Shown here piece after piece: positions 11,535 through 24,366 of a stretch of 64,000 nt of DNA; the stretch's first letter is position 1; each line of letters starts with the position of its first letter. Made by a program: the position numbers and the translations under genes. Source of the stretch: Strix aluco. Lineage: Eukaryota; Chordata; Aves; Strigiformes; Strigidae. The DNA lies in the NCBI RefSeq assembly GCF_031877795.1, contig NC_133971.1, positions 4,544,784 through 4,608,783 on the forward strand, in the 5' to 3' direction. Under the pieces are notes generated by a model, which worked only from the letters and a program-made list of their open reading frames with translations, was not told where the DNA came from and ran no database searches.

Positions 11535-14500
11535 TCTGCAGTGGAAGTGTCAGATCCTTCAGGATTCTTCCCACATGTGAGTCAAACTTCTCTTCAAGGG
11601 ACCTCTTGTATTTTCCAAATCCCAGCCCACTCTTCCCTCTTGTCCTCCAGTCATCCCAGCCCTTCCCATGCACATTTTGCTTTGATGTTCTTGCAGATCT
11701 TTCTCTCCCCTTCCCAGCATGCTCTTTTGGAGGCACAAAATGCTCTCTGTCACCTATCTAGACCACCAAGAAAAGCAGGGGGGTGTCTTCCCCATTGGTT
11801 ATTTTAGCTGACCCCCTCTGAACTCCATTTTGTCTAGTTTCACTGCCTCTGACAGTATGAAAACACACTGAGACAGATGGAAAATACCAGCTTTTTAATA
11901 AACAGTGAGTGTACATGGCAAACCAAATCTCACCTCAGAGTCACAGAGAGGCATCCAAGCAGATTTCCTTAAGAAAAGCCTTATCAGAGAGAAAAAAATG
12001 AGGAGGCTTGACTCATTTTTAAAGATTATTTTTACTCCTGCTCCTCTTCATCAGTTGAACTGATACATCTCAGGTGGGCAAAGGAACAAGAAAGGCAAGT
12101 TGGCCATGTAGATGAAGTAGAAAACAGACAAGAGAGAGACACAAGGAGATGAGATTAGCTTCAAATTTTTTTCTTGCCTGGTTCTCTAAAGAGACAAAGC
12201 TGACATTCTCACAGGGTGTGAGCATTCACTCTTATCTGCATCTGTGCATGTGTGTGTCTTCCTTCCTAACACCCTGTGGGCCAATTTCAGTGAAACTGCA
12301 AAGAGTGCATGGTCTGAAGCCATTATATTCCTACAAGTTTTATGAGAAAAACCAGGTATCGCCATCTGCTTGCCTTGATGTGACTCTGCTCCCTATCAGC
12401 CTCTGCTGAATTCCGCTGGCCACTTAGTGTAACTGTGCACAGCTGTGTTTACATTCATGATAAACAGCTGGGCGGATGAGCAAGGTCCTGCCAGTGTCTT
12501 TACCGAAGTACAGTCTGCACACAGTATGGGTATCAGATCTGCCTCTCAGTGCTGGGAGAAAATAGCTGCATGCACTGTAATTAAAATCAATAACAAAGGC
12601 AATTCCATGTTGTTGCCCTCAATAAAAAGCTCCATAATACTAAAACCATTTAGAGGTTATTTTGGGTATACAGAGATTTTACCATTATGTTAACAGTTCC
12701 TGTAATTGTGCTAGCAGGAACACAAAACTACAAGATATCATGGGATGGTATCTGCTGCATAAAAATTGAAAGGAATTACATCATAACGAATCAGTTGGAA
12801 AAGCAGCTAGTTGCAGAAATACACGAAATCTAAAGGTACAGCATAAGCAAAATCAAGGATCCACATCAATTGCATTTCAAAACATATGGCCTGGGTAAAT
12901 GCAGGTTTATCAAAAAAATTAATGCAAAATAAAGACACTTTCAACAAAAAACATGCAGTAAGTTACAAAACCAAAGATAGCAAATTGCAAATTCAACTTG
13001 ATCATCATTTGAATGTAAGACTGAAATGTTTCAAAATCATCTCTATAATGAGAAATAACTAAGAGTAGCAAAGAACTCAAGTCTTATTCACAGGCCACAA
13101 TTACAATGATTTTATTGAACCTGGAGCAAACTGGTGGCTTGTGAACATGTAAGAGTCCTTCATTTTTAAGTCCACTCTTAAGACTTTGAATTGCAGAAAA
13201 AAGCAAAAAAACACAATTGGAAAATTGAAATAATAATTTCTAAAAACAAAGCATCTACATGGTAAGCCAAAATGTTGATATTAGTAGGATATGAATTTCT
13301 GGCAGAGTTAATGGTATAGAAGTTCATGGTCAAAATACATTTTTTTAACTGATGAAAAAGTCTTGGTCTTTCAAAAAGGATGACTTGATCTTTTGAATGG
13401 ACTGAAGAAAAGGGGACACAGCTCTGAAATTTCACTTCGTAGATGTAACATTTATTCTGACTCAACAAAGGATTTCCAAGGCATAAACACATACTTACAG
13501 ACGTGCTTATGTCACACAATAAACAGATTTTTTAAGAATGTGCTTAACTTTCATCATCAAAATCAAAATCAATGGCACTCTTTATATCCTTGAGATTTGT
13601 ATTTGTTCAGGTACCTTATCACAAGACTGAACTCAAGAGATACATTAAACACACAGATCTATTACCCATTAAATGCTACTGCCACCACAGCATGGCCATT
13701 CTCCACCACCGGCATGCTGAGGGCCAGACATAACCAGGATGTTAGAGAAAGACCAAAGGATGGAAATAAAGCAGGAAGAGGAGGAGAGATCTCAGGCAGA
13801 ATGGAAAGGTAAAAATAGTTACTGCTTTGGATGAGCAAACAGCCTGTGGGAACCGAAATTTTGTTGTGATGACTCTACCCATGGCTGGGTTAAACTTGAT
13901 AGAAAAAGGACGGACTTTCAGAAGAATAAACATGATGAAAAGTACTCAGGTCTTGCTGGGAATAGAATATTTTAATTGTTGCTGTCATTTGTTAAAACTC
14001 TAGCATCTCCACTTAATTCCTTGAGCACACCTGAGGGTTTGAGGTATTACAGGCAGCTCTAAAACATGCAATGCTGCCGTTGTGAGCGTGTGCACTGGGG
14101 AGAGAAATATTGGGAGTGAATGTGTCCCCAGTGAAGGGGCAACTTCTGTAAGTTTGTTCTTACAGGTGTCTCCTAGAGGAAAAAACATTACAGCCAGCGT
14201 TTTCTATTTTAAAAGTATCTGTTCCGCAGTTTTTCATTTCAAGTAACACATTTCTAAGGAAGACAGCAAGGGAATGGTCTACCAGTTCAAAGGTAGAATT
14301 AGCACTGAGTGAAGTAGTTAAAATTTTGGTGCCACCAAAATAAGTAGGCTAGACCTCCACTCTCCATGACCACTAGACTTGAACCAGTCCTGTAGAAAAC
14401 ATGTCCAAAGTAAACTCCAGAGAAAAGGTAGTGGTCAGAAAGATTACCTGGGGAATTTTGCCAGGTCATATGGACTAACCTACATGCAAAATATCACAGG

Positions 14501-15425
14501 ATACTTTAAATGTCTGTGAGGGTGGAGGATCTTAATTTTACTTTTTAAATGAATGCACTTTCAGCCCCGTGGCAGTCTCTACCAACTATTCACAACTGAC
14601 TCAGCTGGAGGTTGTGCTAATTCTTGGCACACCATTTTTTTTTGGTCCTAATAGACTCTTTAAGACATTACTCTCTGTGTTGCAACCATGTTTATGGCAT
14701 CTGACAGGACCACAGTCAACTGTGTTATATCTGTATAAAGAATCATACAGTTAAAACATATTTTTTATTACAATTTAGGAGTATGATTCAAACTTGGGAG
14801 TAAATTATTAATGTATCATTATTAATTAATCCGCCAGATGTTACAGTTTTTCATTGTGTATCTCAGGAGACTTAAGCCAAAAAGCAGAGTGCAATGGTAG
14901 CTTTAATAAGGAGTTTTTCCCATTGATACAGGGCATGAAAGCAGGAGGAGCATATGGAATTAAAAAAGCAGCAAAGTAAGGATTGAGGCTAGCAAGGTTA
15001 AAGGGGGATCAGGACTTTGACATGATAATGTGAAAGACAACTAGGGTAAGAGATCAGTTATGGTCTTTAGGGCAGGGCATTCCTGTTCATGGTGCTCTGG
15101 CAATACATCTTCAAATAACATTTCTCATCAGGATTGCTTTCATATTGAAGGAAATGCTAAAAAGGAGCCATTGTGCTCACACAAACGCATCTCAAGCATG
15201 TTCTTCTACATAATCTGTACCACTCCATACAGAACAAACTTTTATGTAGGTATGAAAAAAATGTTGACCTGGACCTATACTGGGTACCATAGCTGACTAT
15301 GATTATAAAGGAGAAAGAAATCTGTGAGCTAGAAATGATCAAAACTAAGATAAGTGGTTATGATGGCACCTTCTGAAATTAAAGACCCAAGTGTTACAGG
15401 CACAGTAGCATTGTACATATGCTGT
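11535..15425. other. No gene seen
   Basis: AT-rich sequence. An open frame continues to 11807 beyond the LINE remnant but is Ser/Pro/His-rich and unsupported. No splice-bounded exon, microsatellite or LTR stands out. A minus-strand donor-like CAG|GTAATC at about 14450 has no matching acceptor. Confidence 0.45.
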
Positions 15426-15439
15426 AAGACTGTACCATG

Positions 15440-15706
15440 ATAAAATCCTTTGGGAAAATTTAAGTAATGGAACAAATTACTCTTAAGTTAAATGATACAC
15501 TTTATAACCCACTTCTTATTTTAGAAACATTTAATAATATTAAATTACCTAAATGGCTAGGGAGGGCTATGCTTAGCGATTTACTAATTGCTGGCAGAGT
15601 CATTCCAAAAATGGAAACCCCAAATGAGCCCACCCCAGTTCTGGCCCACTCACTAATAGATTGTGACTACTCTGAAAAAGTTCACTTTCAAATATGTGAG
15701 AACTGA
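15440..15706 (+). mobile_element. L1-type LINE ORF2 middle-region remnant (possible)
   Basis: An open frame from about 15467 holds LYNPLLILE, then KLPKWLGRAMLSDLLIAGR and VIPK, and ends with VHFQICEN before a TGA. In L1-type ORF2 the region after the reverse transcriptase has the same order: a W/F-N-NP-L motif, a conserved W, then a DL..G motif and an aromatic-LQ-I/L motif. Just upstream, other frames read as a plausible decayed continuation. This part of ORF2 lies N-terminal to the part seen at 11.3 kb, yet here it is downstream on the same strand. The two cannot be one simple insertion. Confidence 0.4.
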
Positions 15707-15709
15707 TTG

Positions 15710-18425
15710 CATTTGACATTGCTTCTAGTTTGAATACATGAGGTGACCTCCAAGCCTCTCTCAAATTAATGTAAAAAATTTATTGTAACTTTAGTGAGAT
15801 GAGGAAGCCACACACTTGGGCCTTCCCTGCTGCTGCTCATTCCAGTTTGTTCAGAAGGAACTCTAGTAGACCATTACAAAAAAATAAAATCAGTTTTGGT
15901 GGAAGGCTGCTTTTTTGAATTTGTATAGGATGCAAACCAGCAATGGGATTAACAACACATTCAGTCTGGTGAACTCTCTGTTATTCATCCTTTTTAGGCA
16001 GTTCATATGCTTCATCTGCGAATTCAGGTATATATCAACTTCTTCCTAATTTTTCTGAGATGTACCTCAAGTTTTTGAATTACTTCTAATGGAAGTATTG
16101 TAACATAGGCAGTGACTCTACTTCACTAGTAAGGCATAAAGCATATAGCTAATTAGCCATTTAAGTCATATAGAGCTCTTTATGGTATAATGCTAATTTT
16201 AAAACTTTCTCTGTGACTTATGTGTAATACATTTATTCTTCGTCTGACTTTTTAAAGAAAAATGGCAGAAAAGAGTGTATAATTGGAAAGAGCTCACAGG
16301 GATATTCTCACACTTTATACATTGTTTAAAACAAGTAACTCCCCTGGGAAGTTCCCTGAGATTCTTTTATTTTTCTTTTTTTTTCTTTTTTCTTTTTTTT
16401 TTTTTTTTAAACTGGGTTAGGACAGTTCTTGTAAAGTGCCTTTGAAAATATAAGTAGTGCTTAAATGGCAGAGCTGGGCCTGCAGAAGGGGAAGAGGGAA
16501 CCTCTAGTGTGTCTGGGAGGGCTGATACACTTGTGGCAGTGAATTAAAATCAGGATGCTAAAGCTGTTACTGCCTTCAGCTGTTTGACCCATCTTTCAAA
16601 CAGATGGATGGCCAACTCAGAATGAACTGATCTACTCACAAAACAGTTCCCAACTTGCCGGTTTTCAGCCTGTCACACTAATGTGAACTAATTCAGATTT
16701 TGTTTTTTCTTAATAAACCATGCTGAAACCAGTGTCAGTTCAGGAGCTGATTCATGAATGTACTGGATGGTTTTGCCTCAGGGTTAAAAATGTCATGGGA
16801 GAGACAGGGCAAATACCTGAGGGATGTAACTAATCCACTGCCCAATTTTCATTGGTTTCATCGACTCCTACATCCACTTTTGTAAGCAGTCTGTCTGCCT
16901 ATGAATCTCAGCCTGAATTTTATTATGCCTTTTATATCATGTTTTCCACAGTGCTGCCCTGCAACGGATACCTGAAAGGTGTCATTCAGAGAAACACTTT
17001 GAAACATACTTTATGGCTTTTAACATTCATTTTGATAATTTGCCATATTCCCACCTATTTATCCAAGGTTTATCTAATTCATTCAACACCACAACATTTA
17101 ACAGATTCACCATATGTAAAGCCAGACCCCTAGCTGATGCAGAAGCCAAAAGGATTTTTAAGAAGCTTTTGCTGTGCCATACTTTAAAACATACCTTGGC
17201 ATTGAAAACCAACAAATTAAGAGAGGATTGAACCTCACTTGCATGGATGCCTTTGGCTCCTCTTCTCCCACTCACACACTGACACTGGGTCAAAGCAATC
17301 GCTCCATGTGTAGCTGCCAGCAGCATAAAAGGAAACAGTGGGACATATATCACCCACTTTGGGTTTCTTTATCATTATCATATGACAATAATAAGCAAAT
17401 ACTTTTCTTAACGCTTGCTTTCCTGAGTGCCTCCTCTCCTTTCTCCTCATCTTTCCCTGACTTCATGTCCATTTTGTCTGCTGCTGCAGAACTGCAGGAG
17501 TTGCTCTTTGTGCCTCAAGGAATGCAAAGATCATCTCATGTTCAACCTGGGAAGATGCCGTAAATGCGAAATCTGAAGCAGTCACAAAACCCTTCAGATA
17601 TTTTTTATGGAAACAGACAGGTGGATATGATTGTTCCTCAAAGCCAGGAAAATATGAAGCACCATTTTTCTATCTGGCTGGATTAAGCGATGTTCTGCTC
17701 CAGCATTATTTTTAGTGGTGATGTAAAAGGAGCAGGGGCAAACTTTGTGTTGAGATCTCCCACTGCCGTTGGGTTGTGCATGTTCTTCAGAAAAAATTTC
17801 TATCACCATATTATGAAATATCAGGTACCTAAGGTGACAAGCTGTTTTCTCCACAAACCTGTGACATCATTTAGCATTAAAAAAATGTGGAAGGGATGAT
17901 CAGATTAGTGCCCAGGAAGGGGGGAAAAAACCCCTCTAAAATCCAGAGTAGATTTTAATAAATTCAAAGGGAGACAATTTTCAACATTTCAGCTAAGATT
18001 TGTGAGGAATCCTGTGACAATCCACATTTGCACTTCAGCTGGCAGAATGGCAGAGCTGACACCTCCTGTCAGGACCAGTCAATGGAGCAGGTAGACCTTG
18101 GTGAGGAGTCATTGGCATAACAATGAAAACTGGTACTGCATGCCCTAAAAAAGATGTCAAAGAAATCTCAAAGATAGTGAAGTGCACAAACCCTGAGTCA
18201 CAACCTTTTAAATCCATTTCCTTAGCCTGCTGACTTCTAGTATTTCCCTCCTATTGTATCTGTGTTTCTTAAACCTGCCTATAAGGCACATAACACCACC
18301 AAGTGAAAGAACTCTATTGGTGTAAAAGAATGAGGTTGCAGCTGGCATGTATCTCCATCACCTGATCAGACCCCTAGAAACTTACCACTGCCAGGGTAGC
18401 TCCCATCCCTCTTTCCCTGCCTCTT
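15710..18425. other. No gene seen; includes a pyrimidine tract
   Basis: No supported exon. A T/C tract at about 16367-16408 is nearly pure T interrupted by C. Overlapping open frames near 17.0-17.5 kb occur on both strands and look random. Confidence 0.5.
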
Positions 18426-18438
18426 GTCTTACTGCCAG

Positions 18439-18448
18439 TACTTGGCAA
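18439..18448 (+). other. Possible 10-nt microexon or pseudo-exon
   Basis: A long pyrimidine tract, including cctcttgtcttactgccag, forms one of the best acceptors in the window, ending at 18438. Ten bases later a GTAAGT donor begins at 18449. If both are used, the exon is 10 nt and shifts the frame. If the acceptor is used with a later donor, a 16-codon open frame (YLASKCRGAEEY) is available. Motif pairing alone supports it. Confidence 0.2.
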
Positions 18449-18459
18449 GTAAGTGTCGA

Positions 18460-21400
18460 GGAGCTGAAGAGTATCTGTTAAAGTATTGACAGCCTTTAAA
18501 AAGGTCAGGCTGCCTCTTCTTCTTTTTATTTTTTTTTTTTTCTGATTTTCAGCTGTTCCTTGATAAAACTAGCAACACTTTATTTGCACAGAGTTGAAGC
18601 ATCACGTATATTGGATGAAGGAGCCTAAGTAAACTGCAAAATAACAATTAAATTCCTGGAAGAGATAATGGAAAAATATTTGCTTTGTCACCGCTTAATG
18701 AGAAGAAGGGCCCGTCTCTTAATTTTGTCATAAAGTGTTTTGATGACTTGTTACTAGTTAACTGTGAATCTTTTGATCTCCTGATTTTGATAGACAATGA
18801 CCCTGTCATCATATCAAAGCGCTTCCTATTACAGTAAATGGAGAAGCACAGCTCTCTAGAGATATCCTTAGGGCAAAGTGTGTATGCATACACAAGGAAG
18901 ATGGAGAAAAAGGGAGAGATCTATAGCATCTAGCCTATTTAGGGGTTTTCTATACTAGAAATACAATTGTGTCATGGGACCCACTTACCACACAGTTTCA
19001 TTGTAGAGTGCAGCTGGTAACCTTAACCTTTAAGCCTTGCTGTGGAACATAGTTATGGACCCATCAACACTACAAAATAGGATCATATTGTATTTGGGTC
19101 AGGGGATAACTATGTTGTAACTTCGTCCCTTGTCACGGCTGTGATTTTACCACAGACAAGGCCTTCTAAAGCCCAGTATTGTATTATATGTCTTGTTCAC
19201 TACTAATAATTGCTGCAGCTACTGCTGTTGTAGGGGAACCACCTGCTGTGTCCCTTTCTTTTGTGTAGCAGCCCCTTTAACAGCAATAGTAGTAATTCTA
19301 GGAAACCCTAATGCAGACTATTAGTGTCATTTTATTAGGTACAGTAACTGACAATTTTTTGCATAGCAAATTTTTAACTTTGTACAGGAGGGTAAAGACC
19401 AAATCTGAAAGGAGAGTGGTTGCTCTCAGAAAATGTCTAATTCTGGGCTTTTCTGATGCCAGTAAAAGTCAAGGCTGTTAAAGAGCCTCCTTTCAGCTTT
19501 TGCTACTGACATAAACTTAATGGTGGCATGTGAAGGTGTGCACCATCCAGATTGCTACCTTAACATCATTGCCAGTGTTAGGTGATAAACCCAGCAAGAA
19601 ACATGAAGTCTTTTCATATTCCTTGTAAAATCTATTAGTCCAATATTGGGGGTGGGGGTGTGGGGGGCAGGAAGGGGTTGTGTGTTTGTATTTTGGAGGG
19701 GAGCAGGTGGTGGACTCACCTAAATTCCCACCTTCATTTCCAAAGCTTGGGAGGGACATGGGAAAATGCCCTAAGAGCTGCAGTGTGTTCAGGTTTCCAC
19801 TGAGATCCTACAAACAGGAGGCTCGGTGAAGGCAACGGGGAGGACAGCATGCCTTAGCACGATGTCCTCTCCATGGATGCTTAATGTTGCCCACTTTTGC
19901 TGCTGTAGTGATGCAGTGCAGGGCTCCTATAAGGGGCTAGTCCATCCTAGGCCCACTGGATACTCTCCAAGTAATGAGGCAGCCTGGGAGGAGCAGAGGG
20001 ATCTGCAAGGTCATGGTTACAACAGGTCCCTTGTGCTTCCAGCTACCATACACCACCTACCCTATAGCTTATAGGGTGATCAGAGGTTGACTTATAGCTC
20101 TGCTGTCCAGTAGCCCTTTAGAGATTCGAACAGGTCTTGAGGCAGGGGTGATAATTTCCTGTTGCTAATCTCCTCATTGAAGTATCTTCTCAAAGGGCAA
20201 GCTGTTAGCTACCCCATCCCCCTGTGCCCTGTACCCAAACACGGCAAGGAGGGATGCATTAACTGCGCTCAGGGCAAAGCAGTCTGGGCTAGCTGAAGCT
20301 TTGAAATCTTTGCAGGAGAAAACTGAGAGGAGAACACATCTTTAGAGCACAGCACAACTGTCTGGAACAGCCCTTTCTTCAAGAAAGGCATCAGGCAGAG
20401 CGGCAGGACCTCCTTTCCCAAAGGACAGAGGAATGCAGCTGCCCTGATGGGGGAACTGTGAAGCCTTCAAAATTGTGTAGGGTTGCCCAAGCACCAGGGT
20501 GACTGGCATGCTAAACACAGAGAGGGATGTAAGCACCTGAAAGGGGAGAGCAGGGACACAGCAGCCCCTCTCAGCAGGGCTCCAACGCAGCTTCCCTGGA
20601 GGTACCTCACGGACAGAAAACAGACATTGCTGGGAATAAAGAAAGGAAGGACAGGTTGAATATCACAATAAACTTTATTACTGCAATGCTTTTATTTGCA
20701 GTTATTTCATAGTTTACAGGTGTCCTTATGTCACCTTCCACCGTTGTATCTCTGTGCCTCTCCAAGGCTGACAAAAAACCTGCAGTGTTCAATACCTCCT
20801 TAGTCTTGCCTTTTCATTGAAGAGCACAAGCAGCCACTTGGAAGTGTACCCCAAAACCCATGAATGTTGCCTGACATGGAAGAAAAGGTCTGTGGGGAGC
20901 AGGAGGACAGGGGAAGCACTGCACAGTGTTAGGCCCACATTCAGGTGGAAACACAGTCACCCTTCTACTGCTCTGCTTTCCCAAGGGCGGCAGAGCCAGG
21001 GCTGGGTGGGAAGCTGCACTGATTGTAGAGTGTCTGCCTGTAGCTGCCTTCCCTGCTTTCATCTGCAGGAAGGTGATACAGAGCCTGGGGCTGGAACCAC
21101 GTCCTGCCCATCTCCCCCCTCCTCCAAATTTATGCACGAAGTATGGGTCTGCAGCATTATCCTAGTAAAGTCAGTCACAGTGATGGTAGAGCCTGAGGGG
21201 ATACATAGCTCTGCCTGTAGCTACAGTCGTGCAGTTTTCAGGGAATTACTGCTGTCAGACGTGGTGCATACTCCTGCTGCCGACTGCCTTCTCACAGCTC
21301 CTTCTGCTAGAGAGCCAGGTGAGGAGGGAAGGGCTCACTGCAGAACGTAGTTACATTGGCCAGTTCATCCCAGTTCTTATAAGATTGCTTTCCCTTTTCC

Positions 21401-22135
21401 TTTCCTCACCTTTTACACCTTCTTACTAAAGTTTAAAGGCTCTCCCTGAAAGATAGTGAAATTCCATCTCCAAATGTTAAAACTTCCACTTGTGAAAAAG
21501 CCAAGTCTGTCCTGGTATGATTTATAAATTTCTTTTGTTCAGGAAAATAAATTTACCTTTTGCTAAAGGCAGAAAGTAGAGTGAATAGTTCTAAAATATT
21601 CAACATGTAGCCAGCTTGGCTTCTCAGCTAAAATTTCTGTTCTTGTGCAATTTTTCTTGCAAAAAGCAATACATAGTTTCCTTTTATATAGGTTCTCTCC
21701 TGACAGAAGTTTTCTCTTCTCAAACACTGCTAAAGAGCAACCTGCAAAGAAGTGTCATGGGAACTGGGGTTGGCTCTCTGAACTTCAGCTGTCTTTAGCC
21801 AACATAATGTGTAAATTTTGTTTTTACTGAGTACAAACCAGCTTCGCTGCTGAAAAATTGTCTTCACTCACGGTGAAAAAACCCCAGACATTCACATACA
21901 TTTCATTTTGCTTTTTTCTGTTCAACCAACACAAAAAATTAAATTTGTCATTCTGCAATAAGTATTGTCAGGGAACTGTAATTAATACCTTCTGGAGATA
22001 GCCATTGCCCTCCATGAATGCCCATTGAATTTGTCTGTACAGGAACTACAGATTTCCACTATGCATCTCAAGCAGGACCAATTTTGAAAGGAAGTAACAA
22101 AGATTGGAGTTTTTTTCTGGGCAGAAAGTGCACTG
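18460..22135. other. No gene seen
   Basis: No supported gene. The segment 20.8-21.35 kb is moderately GC-rich and holds a 177-codon plus-strand frame with overlapping frames on both strands. It has no CpG clustering and no good splice boundaries, so I leave it out. Confidence 0.45.
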
Positions 22136-22140
22136 GGCAG

Positions 22141-22264
22141 TTTCTGGGTTTTTTCTGGGGTTTTGGGGGTTTTTTGGGGTTTTTTGTTTGGTTGTGGTTT
22201 TTTTTTGTTTTGGTTTGTTTTTTTGGGGGGGGTTTTGTTTGTTTGTTTTTTTTTCTCTTTGGTT
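22141..22264 (+). repeat. G/T-rich tract with G-quadruplex potential
   Basis: About 120 bases made almost only of T and G. Runs GGG (22146-22148), GGGG (22157-22160), GGGGG (22165-22169) and GGGG (22176-22179) are separated by short T-rich loops. A further G8 lies at 22225-22232. Four close G-runs of three or more can form an intramolecular G-quadruplex on the plus strand. The minus strand is correspondingly C/A-rich. Confidence 0.8.
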
Positions 22265-23008
22265 GTTATTCCTAACATAAGGTTGATGTTTAACATCCTC
22301 CTTTTGTCCCAATACCAGGGCTTCCTTCTGGTTGGCTGCTGAAAAAATTGCAGATGCTGAAGCAGGTAGTTGTGTGTCTGTATGGAGAGTACAGAAAGGA
22401 ACTACCACCTCCTAAGGGTGCCCCCAGTGAGCATGGGGGAGAAGGGAGGAGGCAGAGGGACAACTCAAGGGCAGAAGGGGCATCATCTGCCTCTCCCTGT
22501 GATGGTCAAGAAAATGCCTCTGTTTGTTCATGTTCTCTCAATCCTGCTCTAAGCGGGTCCCTGGTTGAATCAGGAGCCTCAGGGTTTGGTAATGTCACTT
22601 ATTAAAGCACTCAACCCCCTGAGCTTCTCCTAAAAGCTAGGTTTTGGCAAGCTGCTCCTGTGAGCAGGAGGTGCTGAAATGGGTTTCTAGTCTGAAATCT
22701 GCCTTATGTCTCCAATAAGCAGCTCTTGGGTCTGTTTTCACTCAGCGCTTGTCCATACTTACATATCAGTCAACAACACATGACATCTCTTTTATCTTGG
22801 CAATATCCAAGGAGTACTCACGGAGAAAATCCAATACAACAAAGAGAAAAGCACTGCTCTGAGTGTCTGAAGATGAACACTGAGAAAGCTCAAACATACT
22901 CGACATGCCCTAAATCACCAGCTGTGGGTGATGTTAAAATTTTCCATTCTGATTTTTTGCTTCCCTGACAAAGGCATCCATCGACCGAAAACTCTTTTAT
23001 TGCGTTAG

Positions 23009-23215
23009 GGCACACTGCAGATGTCCTACAACGTGGGTGCTCCTGAAGGCATATTGATAAAAACCCTGTACGTCCCGACAGCCTGCAATTTCACCAAAGG
23101 CATCGCATGGAAGGGGCTCCACAAAGACAAAATTCAGCCTCCAGCAATTTCAGTGGAGGAGGTTGCAAATGCTGAAAACTGCTTCTTATGCACAGAGTTG
23201 TTGGAATCAGATTAA
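23009..23215 (+). CDS. Candidate terminal coding exon
   Basis: An acceptor with a pyrimidine tract (actcttttattgcgttag) ends at 23008. In phase 0 the next 68 codons are open: GTLQMSYNVGAPEGILIK at the start, PPAISVEEV in the middle and CFLCTELLESD at the end, followed by TAA. An AATAAA lies at 23276-23281, about 60 bases past the stop. The composition is balanced and protein-like. An in-frame ATG at 23021 would give 64 residues. I do not recognise the family, and no matching upstream exon was found. Confidence 0.38.
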   Translation, partial: GTLQMSYNVGAPEGILIKTLYVPTACNFTKGIAWKGLHKDKIQPPAISVEEVANAENCFLCTELLESD

Positions 23216-23299
23216 TGCTACAGCATGAGCTACTATTGGGAAGTCAAAACACATAGTGTGCATGAAATAGCTTAAAATAAACAAATACACAATAAGCAA

Positions 23300-24075
23300 T
23301 ATAAAGACAATTATTTTTTTTCCAGGAAGCAGTCAAAAAACAATATCTTATAATACCTACATTTGGCAATGGTGTGTCCAGGAAGAACTCTGGTCTCTCA
23401 GCAAAAGAAAATTGTTTCAGAGATGAATCTCTCTCAGTCTCTTTTTTTTACAGAAAAAAAAGATGGACATTGTTAGGCAGTTGTAAATTCATTATTCAGG
23501 TTCATCCTTATAACTAAATACCTGGACTGCAATTCTCTACCCACCGAGTTATGTTTCATTACTTCTAGGTAAAACTGTCGCAATTATTTCTGCCTATGGA
23601 TAACCATGGTAGCTACCCAGAAACTACTGCTTGTCCAACATATGGATAAGATGTCACCTTTAATAAAAAAAATAACCAAAAATATATCTCACTGGGGCTT
23701 TGTGCGTTATATTGTTTCCTCATGAAATACCATTTTAATTTCCTTCATAAGCCCTGCTCTTCCTCTTCAGAGCTCGGTTATGACTCTCCATCCTTCCCTG
23801 CATTGAAGGATGATGCAGTTGATAATAGTTAGAAAAAAGCTTCTCTTGTTAAGCCACGCTCTCAGCCTCTCTCTGTGTTGTATGTGTTAAAATGGAATAT
23901 GTTCTTTGTGGCAAAGAAAAGGAGAATGAGAATATTTCTGTCTCCTTTGGCTACAAAACTTACTGGTGTTTTGTCTGTGTATTAATGATGTAGTGCTTGC
24001 AATACCTTGACTTTTTATGACCTGCAAAGCCCAAAGATTTCACAGTCCTTTTCACGCACTATGACTCCTTCCTGC
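23300..24075. other. No gene seen
   Basis: AT-rich sequence without recognisable exons or repeats. Short A- and T-runs occur near 23.31, 23.44 and 23.67 kb. Confidence 0.45.
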
Positions 24076-24078
24076 CTC

Positions 24079-24199
24079 TCTCTGAGGAGGTTTGATGATA
24101 TTTCTCCATTTTGGATGAGGAGACTGAGGCAGGAGTTACTAAGAGCCACACAGCATGATGGCAGAGAGAAAGAGACAAGACCCAGGGCTCTTGGTCTAC
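24079..24199 (-). mobile_element. MIR-like CORE-SINE remnant
   Basis: In plus-strand reading the segment has tctccattttggatgagga, agactgaggcaggag, gccacacagc and atggcagag, followed by gacccagggctctt. These match, in order and spacing, the reverse complement of the MIR consensus as I remember it: ccattttacagatgagg, aaactgaggca, gtcacacagc, agtggcagag, acccagg. The element therefore lies on the minus strand. Its A-box end and tail are not recognisable. MIR-type SINEs are ancient and shared across amniotes, with few copies in birds. Confidence 0.65.
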
Positions 24200-24366
24200 A
24201 TGCAGGTCACATCTGCCTTTGAATGAAGACAAAGCAGGAACTTATGTGTCAGCTTTATGGCTCATTTTTTTACCAGTTTTACCTATTTTGGGGGGACCAA
24301 AAAGTCACAGGTCAGATTCTCAATGGAAACAATGTCACCGCTTCTGCACCTACCTGTTAGCTGCAG

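Noticed and set aside
11238..11807. 189-codon open frame, the longest in the window
   Set aside because: Its middle is explained by the LINE ORF2 remnant and the remainder is low-complexity Ser/Pro/His sequence; there is no promoter, start or splice context.
16430..16490. MIR-like words (aatggcagagctgggcct)
   Set aside because: A single short match without the neighbouring MIR motifs.
20817..21350. 177-codon plus-strand frame
   Set aside because: Lies in GC-richer DNA where several frames on both strands are open at once; no splice signals and no protein-like motif.
22018..22408. Open frames rich in Phe/Gly or Lys/Pro around 22.2 kb
   Set aside because: They are translations of the G/T-rich tract.
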